Of a stretch of DNA of 64,000 nt, positions 61,601 through 64,000 are shown piece after piece. Source of the stretch: Psococerastis gibbosa (Eukaryota > Arthropoda > Insecta > Psocodea > Psocidae); assembly GCA_963971405.1 (NCBI GenBank), contig OZ020484.1:23560001-23624000 (forward strand). The letters are read 5' to 3'. Below the pieces are notes generated by a model. The model ran no database searches and was not told the DNA's origin. It saw only the letters and a program-made list of their open reading frames with translations. The position numbers were made by a program, and so were the translations under genes. The number at the start of each line of letters is the position of its first letter. Position 1 is the first letter of the stretch.

Positions 61601-63728
61601 AGTTTTGTATGACGTAGCCTAAGTACTTTGTGTGTTAATATTTTGGTTTCAAGTTACTCTGCCTACTGATTACTGTTATTTCATGATTTTCAGATTATGT
61701 TTACCACGATAAGTCAGGCTCGTCGGAGCTTACTGAAGACTCAAGCAGTACCATAGCCTCCCAACCAGATAGTGACCTAGAAGTTAGTCCAAGACACAAG
61801 TAAGTGCCTTAATGTATTACTAGTAGTAATAGTAGGCTATTTTGTATACATGTTGATTTAAAACAAATATACCATAGTATACAAATACACATAAAATCTA
61901 ACTTTGAAGCTACTTGGTATGTCAATATATATGTATTAAAATAAAACACGATCTGCTACGCTTTAAATCACCTGAAAGGGAAACTTGGCTAGTGCACTGC
62001 CAAGCTCCGTAATTTCATGTAAATGGTTATTGCCACAATGAATCGATATGCTAAGTTTGACAAAAATCAGACAAACAGAACCAACGTTATCTAGTCACTT
62101 TATACTTTTAGTGTGACGTCATACTAGTTCTTTAACTTTTATGTTTACCAAAAACATCATTCGTGTGAAAGGAAGCACGTCGTTTAAAAAAAGGACGATG
62201 ATGATCTTCGATCTTGAATAACTGAAGACGCTCTGGTCTAATTTCCCTAGATCTGTAGACATTTAGTGATGAACATTTCTATGAAAAGAGCCGCGAGTTG
62301 GTATCAATTCCAAGGTTCACCCCCACGTTACTGGACTATTTTTGTCTATATTATTTTTGGATTATAATTATTCATGTTTGCAGGGCCACGGTTGTGCGGT
62401 GGCACAGTTTCCAACGTGGTAGACCCGAATCGTATCACCCTTGGCGCGAAGTGGGTACTTGTGCGAGGGCGATGAGCGCACTATCTAGTGGCCAGCTTAT
62501 GGTTCTCAGGAAATTGGCCCTTCTGAAGCTCACAGCCTGCATGGAGAGGTACTGTCCGACACATCGAACGGGATGGAACTGGGAGCTTCCTAAATTTATC
62601 CGCAAAATAAAAGCCCCAGACTACAAAGGTATGTTATTAGGCTCTTAGTGAGATCATTGCTGATTTATTCAGTTTAGCCAATTGGTATTTAGTCTTATAT
62701 CGAGTGGAAAAACCTCAATTGGTGAGCAGCGTCTACAACAACCAGTCGATGGGGTTTACACGTTTCAAAATGGGAGACATCCTTTGAATTCTCACCTACC
62801 ACGAATAAAGCTCCCCCGAAGACAATTTTAATTGATTTATAGAGGCTACTCCATGATTTTTTTTTTAATTAAACATTATTAGTTCAAATAGGTACCGTGG
62901 TGGCTTAGTCCATTTGTATATTATGTTGTAGAAATATGTATAAATATATATAAAATATATATATATGAAATACGTACCGTAGATATACGTTGAAGCAAAG
63001 CATTAGCATAAATTTAGGGTATTTTCTAAACATCGTCGACAAATTTGTCATATAGGGCTTTAGATCTTGCTGATGATAAAAATAAATAGGCCTAGATATT
63101 TATGGAATTTCATAAATGTCACTACATTTTCCATAAGCTTGATAAGATTTGTTGGACCACCTAATTTTATTATTATGAAATTAAAAAAATGAAAGAAAGA
63201 AATGTATTTTTAAATTGAACGCTACAGTGTTTCAAAATTGGACCCTTGCTAAAACATAAGACCACACTATTGATTGTTGCTATAATGAATGAAAAATATA
63301 TTTATTTATTTAGAAGCTTTGCAGGACAGCACACTACGAAAAAAAAGGTGGGGGATGCCTGTCGAAAGGAAGTAGGCTATCCTACAAGGAGACTAAATTG
63401 TTTTTTTAATTCGTAGATAAGTCTGTGTTTGGCGTCCCTCTCCTGCTAAGTCTACAGCGCTCTGGTCAGTCATTGCCGAATTGTATCCAGACAGCTCTTA
63501 GATGGTTGCGGAGTAATGCCATGGACCAGGTCGGTTTATTTCGGAAATCGGGGGTGAGGTCTCGGATTCAGACGCTGAAGGTGCTAACCGAGGATCAAGG
63601 AGAGAATGTCTGCTATGATGGGCACCAAGCGTATGATTTGGCGGATATGGTGAAACAGTACTTCCGGGAGCTGCCTGAGGCCATAGTTACCAATAAATTG
63701 TCGGAAACGTTTATATCCATTTTTCAAC
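37558..63728 (+). CDS. cv-c: crossveinless-c / DLC1-family RhoGAP gene, nine exons, partial at both ends
   Basis: Joined exons are 37558-37629, 51248-51390, 58893-59019, 59711-59970, 60613-60855, 61149-61314, 61694-61799, 62384-62628 and 63417-63728. All junctions are phase-compatible and give 557 complete codons without a stop. Domain order is SAM (first two exons), an acidic DDSDEED segment with a conserved WTFQ..SRRWSR block, a polar Ser-rich linker with an RRMESIK block, an RWHSFQ block, and a RhoGAP domain with the arginine-finger motif GLFRKSG. This is the order of vertebrate DLC1/STARD13/STARD8 and fly crossveinless-c. The family switches off Rho GTPases at adhesions and the cell cortex and ends in a START lipid-binding domain. 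The end of RhoGAP and START are beyond the window. The first two introns are 13.6 and 7.5 kb and full of repeats; the later ones are 0.3-0.8 kb. Family assignment is firm; the upstream start and isoforms are unresolved. Confidence 0.94.
37709..37957 (-). mobile_element. LINE endonuclease/reverse-transcriptase C-terminal fragment
   Basis: The - strand frame of 82 codons contains YFGYVMRNEKYRLLHVIIQG and RRKTSWLKNLWQWFG. G(H/Y)(I/V)MR.EKY.LL..II.GK.......GRR..SWL.NLR.W is the typical end of a common group of insect non-LTR reverse transcriptases. It lies 80 bp after cv-c exon A, antisense to the gene. Confidence 0.75.
38083..39175 (-). repeat. Rep-A, copy 5, split by a hAT-type MITE
   Basis: Reverse copy. 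It is interrupted between ...GACCATCACAA and ...AAGCTTTCC by the 252-bp element at 38885-39136. Joining the flanks restores the Rep-A order, which proves that the MITE came later. Confidence 0.9.
38885..39136 (+). mobile_element. hAT-type MITE nested in Rep-A copy 5
   Basis: Terminal inverted repeats CAATGGCGGCGCTA (left) and TAGCGCCGCCACTG (right) with 8-bp duplications CATCACAA / CATCACTA (one mismatch). CAGTGGCG-type ends with 8-bp duplications are characteristic of hAT elements. No coding capacity; two long C tracts inside. Confidence 0.88.
39472..39598. repeat. palindrome made of two inverted tRNA-like 3' halves
   Basis: Arms of about 57 bp (39472-39528 and 39541-39598) around a 12-base loop. 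Each arm carries GGGTTCGAATCCCGCC (T arm and B box), an anticodon-like stem ACGCC/GGCGT with loop CCGGTTA, and an acceptor-like CCAAG end. On the - strand a D-arm-like CCAGCGGATAAGAC fills the loop, but the 5' acceptor strand does not pair with the 3' one, so it is not a working tRNA gene. Confidence 0.8.
39600..42041. other. cv-c intron, no gene seen
   Basis: AT-rich intron with a C tract at 41324; no recognised repeat boundaries. Confidence 0.45.
42042..42308 (+). repeat. diverged partial Rep-A
   Basis: Contains GTGGCCGAAATTTTGGATTT, CACGTTTTGAGGTCTCAGGA, ACCCAAAAATGTCTG and GGTTCACAAAAATCATATCC in Rep-A order, then stops at ATTGACCATAGG; the 3' half is missing. Confidence 0.65.
42521..42643 (+). 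repeat. minisatellite, three 41-bp units
   Basis: Units start at 42521, 42562 and 42603 with AGTGTCTCACTGTAAAT, and each ends ATCTCATCTC.TCAGTC. They differ at only two positions. Confidence 0.95.
43060..43448. repeat. nested fold-back elements FB6 (outer) and FB7 (inner, 43129-43378)
   Basis: Outer arms AAGGCGCCCATTCCATTGAC, CGGCTAGGGCTATTTCCAAA and GTGACGTGGTAGCAGACATT. The inner element starts TTAGGTTGCGTTTCCACCGA and ends GGAAACGCCACCTA; it lies in the loop of the outer one. Its core is shared with FB2 and its arm with FB5. Confidence 0.82.
43595..43810 (-). other. unassigned open frame, 60-70 codons
   Basis: Frame contains LGRNRELGAQLCLAQRQEFK and RRQGRFESGKSRPTNLTTVT. Codon usage looks more coding-like than the flanks, with possible acceptor TTGAAATTAG at its start, but no homology is recognised. 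Confidence 0.2.
44850..45512 (+). repeat. direct repeat pair, about 90 bp each
   Basis: AGTCTACCTC.(C/T)..AAGA....GCATGAG, CTGCGCGTTT and TTGGTCATTCTTAG occur at 44850-44937 and again at 45417-45512 with divergence. Confidence 0.6.
45560..45715 (+). promoter_or_regulatory. candidate alternative promoter and first exon of cv-c
   Basis: A CpG-containing stretch with initiator-like TTCAGT words is followed by an ATG at 45678 and a donor GTAAGG at 45700. The short frame MRLEVEV would end one base into a codon and so join exon B in phase (giving Tyr then LQFPID). Such a form would lack the first half of SAM. Support is positional only. Confidence 0.25.
45771..45988 (+). mobile_element. hAT-like MITE
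   Basis: Ends CAGTGGCGTA and TACGCCCCTG (inverted, one mismatch), flanks ATTAGGCC / ACTAGACC (six of eight match). C tract next to the left end. Confidence 0.6.
45989..47490. other. cv-c intron, no gene seen
   Basis: 46240-46450 is open in two frames on the - strand without recognised homology; GC content there is slightly raised. Confidence 0.4.
47491..47712 (-). mobile_element. SINE family S, copy 4
   Basis: Near-full copy in reverse orientation with (TAAA)n at the left, GCCAACCTAGCGGCGTTAGG, GACCGCCTGCTTTACATGCC and the B-box complement GGGGCTCGAACC. Confidence 0.8.
48833..49030 (+). mobile_element. hAT-type MITE with perfect 8-bp target duplication
   Basis: Ends CAGGCCTGTGCCCAG and TTGGGTACGGGCCTG; AGTCGAGG at 48825-48832 and again at 49031-49038. 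G tracts near both ends. 198 bp, non-coding, in the second half of the first visible cv-c intron. Confidence 0.9.
49031..51247. other. cv-c intron, no gene seen
   Basis: C tract at 49945; otherwise AT-rich unique-looking sequence up to exon B. Confidence 0.45.
51248..51390 (+). CDS. cv-c: cv-c exon B: second half of SAM domain
   Basis: Acceptor TTTGCAG and donor GTAAGC. Two bases complete the split codon from exon A, then 47 codons follow, ending in phase 0. The peptide contains FPIDVSAVQKDHPFLDKDS and LFRRLQALNRCAKMKIE, matching the DLC1 SAM stretch that follows GFPQYAQ. The intron before it (13,618 bp) carries a CR1-type LINE fragment, two Rep-A copies, hairpin elements, a minisatellite and hAT-type MITEs. 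Confidence 0.95.
51500..51561 (+). mobile_element. candidate retroelement 3' end with (TAAG)n tail
   Basis: A GC-rich stretch with GGGCCGTAGCGCCAAGGAG is followed by TAAGTAAGTAAG. The layout (GC-rich stem then short tetramer repeat) is that of RTE-like 3' ends. No target duplication seen; low certainty. Confidence 0.3.
52036..52070 (+). mobile_element. mariner-like left terminus
   Basis: After TA the sequence runs CGAGGTGTGCCAATTAAATA and CCCGGACTGG, the form of mariner inverted ends (CGAGGTGTG...). The matching right end was not found downstream. Confidence 0.5.
52123..52990 (+). mobile_element. hAT-type element filled with G-rich tandem units
   Basis: Ends CAAGCCCGTAGCCAGG and TTGGCTACGGCCTTG, flanked by TAGGTCAA / CAGGTCAA. 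Inside are four tandem units each opening with a GGGCCCGGGGGTCTCCCCC-like block. It splits the mariner remnant, whose left end is at about 52036. Confidence 0.75.
52380..52910 (+). repeat. G-rich palindromic tandem units, array 1
   Basis: Four degenerate units of roughly 110-150 bp start near 52381, 52538, 52670 and 52782. Each has a G6-CCCGGGGG-TCTC-CCCC block, then AATAGTGGGGTTTTAC, AGCAGTAA.GT and TTTTACAAGGCCTACAAA, and an AATGCTTATTCAT end. Confidence 0.75.
53165..53470 (+). pseudogene. decayed mariner-family transposase fragment
   Basis: One frame reads KEACGENVKSRTTAFEWHKR then FSDDLEDV, the N-terminal helix-turn-helix region of mariner transposases (ACGE..MSRTRVFEWHKRF.EG...VEDD). 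About 170 bp later another frame reads HAPYSPDLAP, the conserved stretch around the third catalytic Asp region. The catalytic core in between is deleted and frames are broken, so it is inactive. Confidence 0.75.
53490..53830 (+). repeat. G-rich palindromic tandem units, array 2
   Basis: Three further units of the same repeat start near 53499, 53624 and 53760 (GGGGGCCCGGGGGTCTC, TTAATGGGGTTTTACGCA, AGCAGTAACGTT, ATTTTACAGGCG). They are separated from array 1 by the mariner fragment. Confidence 0.75.
54534..54780. repeat. interspersed repeat R2, copy 2
   Basis: About 85 percent similar by eye to 32349-32600 over its whole length. Confidence 0.7.
54866..55070 (+). mobile_element. decayed LINE reverse-transcriptase C-terminal fragment
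   Basis: The frame reads VRERRLTWWGLMKRREAAG, a TGA, then EGARRMREGLRTLAWSVTRR. This resembles the V.ERRLRWWGHV.RRE....EG.R..GR....W end of RTE/CR1-like elements with a broken frame. No target duplication was found. Confidence 0.45.
55778..55928. repeat. fold-back element FB8
   Basis: Arms of ~65 bp: GGCGCTTATTC, ACGTCAATAGTCAATAGT, AATGTGGTATTGACGTGG and TAGCAGACATT around a loop of about 16 bases; right end GGAATAAGCGCCTTAGG. Confidence 0.88.
55929..57251. other. cv-c intron, no gene seen
   Basis: GATGTGAATATCCCCAATT occurs at 55947 and 56151, a short direct repeat. AAGCTTTGTGATGGTTGATG at 56979 is a Rep-A-like end. Confidence 0.45.
57252..58149 (-). repeat. Rep-A, copy 6, with extended inverted ends
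   Basis: Reverse copy ending GGAAAGCAATAA at about 58112. It is followed by AAAGCATGTACTGG and CACTCGCACCGGTTCTA, which mirror the left end (AGAACCGGTCCGAGTTCACT, CGAACATGCTTTCC). This copy alone shows inverted ends of about 40 bp, suggesting the true terminus of the family. Confidence 0.8.
58163..58290 (+). pseudogene. decayed tandem copy of cv-c exon C
   Basis: The 100-odd bases starting with the acceptor TATTTGCTTTAG are a near-copy of exon C 730 bp downstream. The copy keeps the acceptor, the DE..EEDQ, ENWTFQ and ESRR codons. It lacks one codon in the acidic run, has Trp changed to Cys, and has an in-frame TGA at 58238-58240 where exon C has AGA (Arg). Similarity stops after the CACCTC that both share, so the donor is lost. 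A Rep-A copy ends about 50 bp upstream and its end motif reaches to within about 15 bp of the acceptor. Confidence 0.85.
58637..58845 (-). mobile_element. SINE family S, copy 5, next to cv-c exon C
   Basis: Reverse copy, tail TAAATAAATAAGG at left, head ending CTCTACATGTCC at right. It ends about 48 bp before exon C and lies between exon C and its decayed duplicate. Confidence 0.85.
58893..59019 (+). CDS. cv-c: cv-c exon C: acidic DDSDEED segment and WTFQ block
   Basis: Acceptor TTTGCTTTAG; donor GTATGC at 59020. It starts in phase 0 with TDDSDEEDQCALSENWTFQ and continues PESRRWSRVCEVTAQHLERL, corresponding to the DDSDEDE..ISGKWTFQRDSKRWSR region of human DLC1. It ends one base into a codon. 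A SINE ends about 50 bp upstream, and a decayed copy of this exon sits at 58163-58290. Confidence 0.93.
59208..59466. repeat. inverted repeat in the cv-c intron after exon C
   Basis: TTCGCTCCTTGATTTGCCAA at 59211 recurs as complement TTGGCAAATCAAGGAGCGAA at about 59443-59462, with AACTG..ATAACTGCAA continuing the arm. Spacing about 200 bp; looks like a MITE. Confidence 0.7.
59711..59970 (+). CDS. cv-c: cv-c exon D: basic linker with RRMESIK block
   Basis: Two in-frame acceptors exist: the AG before 59711 and another before 59717, a six-base shift that would add or remove two residues. The donor is GTTAGA at 59971. The frame runs ADDHTPGERLPDKVRYGS, then RRTGSERLRDGAKAILRRMESIKTRHRKK split across a basic stretch, then VVISEPQ. 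The RRMESIK...ISEP segment matches the LLKRMESLK...LIISGP block of DLC1. It ends in phase 0. The choice between the two acceptors cannot be made from sequence alone. Confidence 0.9.
60613..60855 (+). CDS. cv-c: cv-c exon E: Ser-rich linker
   Basis: Phase 0 at both ends, donor GTAGGC. The acceptor is ambiguous because AG occurs just before 60613, 60619 and 60622, all in frame; I chose the first. The product begins VEELQCVDVSPSGSPPPFG, equivalent to the QLNCVEIS segment of DLC1, followed by DDSSSYCSDNSGGTPARSRA and a tail WRQRYFKDANSNH. It is low-complexity, Ser/Arg-rich and probably disordered; phosphorylation is plausible from composition only. Confidence 0.87.
60909..61049 (+). mobile_element. 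hAT-type MITE inside a 293-bp cv-c intron
   Basis: Ends CAAGGCCGTGCCCAGG and AGGGCACGGCCTTG, duplications AATAGACT / AATAGGCT. At 141 bp plus the duplicated 8 bp it is half of the intron between exons E and F. Confidence 0.9.
61149..61314 (+). CDS. cv-c: cv-c exon F: polar linker
   Basis: Acceptor GTTTGCAG, phase 0 start: LDLCEGGSRRHTDEDSHDD, then a Pro/Arg/Ser-rich stretch ending SFRRK. The frame meets a TAG 27 bp past the chosen end, so a donor is required before it. The GT at 61315 (GTCAGC) keeps phase with exon G, but it is a weak donor, so the 3' boundary is the least certain in the gene. The preceding intron is only 293 bp and about half of it is a MITE. Confidence 0.8.
61694..61799 (+). 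CDS. cv-c: cv-c exon G: acidic Ser-rich linker
   Basis: Acceptor GATTTTCAG, donor GTAAGT. With the base carried from exon F it reads DYVYHDKSGSSELTEDSSS then TIASQPDSDLEVSPRH, leaving two bases of a split codon. Open and phase-compatible on both sides. In position it corresponds to the region of DLC1 around the short Tyr motif used for focal-adhesion binding, but the motif itself is not conserved here, so I make no functional claim. Confidence 0.85.
61800..62383. other. cv-c intron between exons G and H
   Basis: 584 bp, AT-rich, no repeat recognised. GT...AG borders are canonical. Confidence 0.8.
62384..62628 (+). CDS. cv-c: cv-c exon H: RWHSFQ block and start of RhoGAP region
   Basis: Acceptor TTTGCAG, donor GTATGT. 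It reads ATVVRWHSFQRGRPES, then MSALSSGQLMVLRKLALLKL, then TACMERYCPTHRTGWNWELP and KFIRKIKAPDYK. The blocks RWHSFQ, LLKLTA, KY/RY.P..R.G..W..PKF..KIK.PDYK are hallmarks of the DLC family just before RhoGAP. It leaves one base (g) that forms Asp with exon I. Confidence 0.95.
63417..63728 (+). CDS. cv-c: cv-c exon I: N-terminal half of RhoGAP with arginine finger
   Basis: Acceptor TAATTCGTAG, donor GTAAGT at 63729. The product starts DKSVFGVPLLLSLQRSGQ, continues MDQVGLFRKSGVRSRIQTL and ends DLADMVKQYFRELPEAIV..NKLSETF. The arginine of GLFRKSG (codon at 63542-63544) is the catalytic finger that stimulates GTP hydrolysis by Rho. KQYFRELPE is the conserved RhoGAP helix. Catalytic residues visible here are intact. 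The domain is unfinished and must continue in exons past 64000. Confidence 0.96.
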
Positions 63729-64000
63729 GTAAGTTACGCCTTTATGACCGGCTACAATACTGCTGTTATTATTATAATACTATAGTATTAGATATCACAA
63801 ATTGAAATATGCATTGTGTAGATCGGGGAAATAAGAGGAGAATAACAAAGTATTGTATTTATTAGCCAACAACTACTGGCTATACCTATTGCATAGGCTA
63901 TTGGCTATTCTACGTATTTTTAGAATATACTAACGTATCTACATTAGGTGGCATATCTACTTAGTTGGGCATAGATTTTGGGGGGGGGGGGGGTGCTTGG
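63729..64000. other. start of the next cv-c intron
   Basis: AT-rich intron start after donor GTAAGT; a G14 tract at 63979-63992, like those next to MITE ends elsewhere, is cut by the window edge. Confidence 0.6.

Overview
This is AT-rich eukaryotic nuclear DNA, most likely from an arthropod (insect or crustacean). The reasons are a spliced RhoGAP gene of the DLC1/crossveinless-c family with kilobase introns, an R1/LOA-group LINE carrying RNase H, mariner remains, and very dense MITEs, fold-back elements and SINEs. I cannot name the species. There are no operons, rRNA genes, CRISPR arrays or intact viruses.

Two genes can be assembled. On the + strand, nine phase-compatible exons between 37558 and 63728 encode the SAM domain, the linker and the first half of the RhoGAP domain of a crossveinless-c/DLC1 orthologue. 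The gene is partial: the N-terminal exons are not recognised, and the rest of RhoGAP plus the expected START domain lie beyond the window. On the - strand, three short exons (30972-30919, 30163-29997, 29764-29704) join in phase into a complete 93-residue protein with an N-terminal signal sequence and no family I recognise. Each of its exons is too short to stand out as an ORF. It lies 6.6 kb upstream of the SAM exon on the opposite strand, and is nested in a cv-c intron if cv-c starts further upstream.

Region by region: 1-37.5 kb is intergenic or upstream intron. It holds a 5'-truncated LINE with an open frame and a 12-bp target duplication (2.9-4.8 kb), copies of an ~850-bp repeat called Rep-A here, tRNA-derived SINEs, hairpin elements and the small secreted-protein gene (29.7-31.0 kb). 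37.5-51.2 kb is the first visible cv-c intron, with Rep-A, a hAT-type MITE nested in Rep-A, a palindrome made from a tRNA-like half, and a nested fold-back. 51.4-58.9 kb is the second intron, with a nested stack (an element with CCGGGAG-rich ends, a decayed mariner and a hAT-type element full of G-rich palindromic tandem units) and a decayed duplicate of a cv-c exon. 58.9-64 kb holds seven closely spaced cv-c exons.

Most of the window is mobile DNA. At least four insertions have clear target duplications (12-bp and 16-bp for LINEs, 13-bp for a short 3' fragment, perfect 8-bp for a hAT MITE). The fold-back elements share end and core modules but differ in their arms, which is the main structural novelty besides the new small gene.
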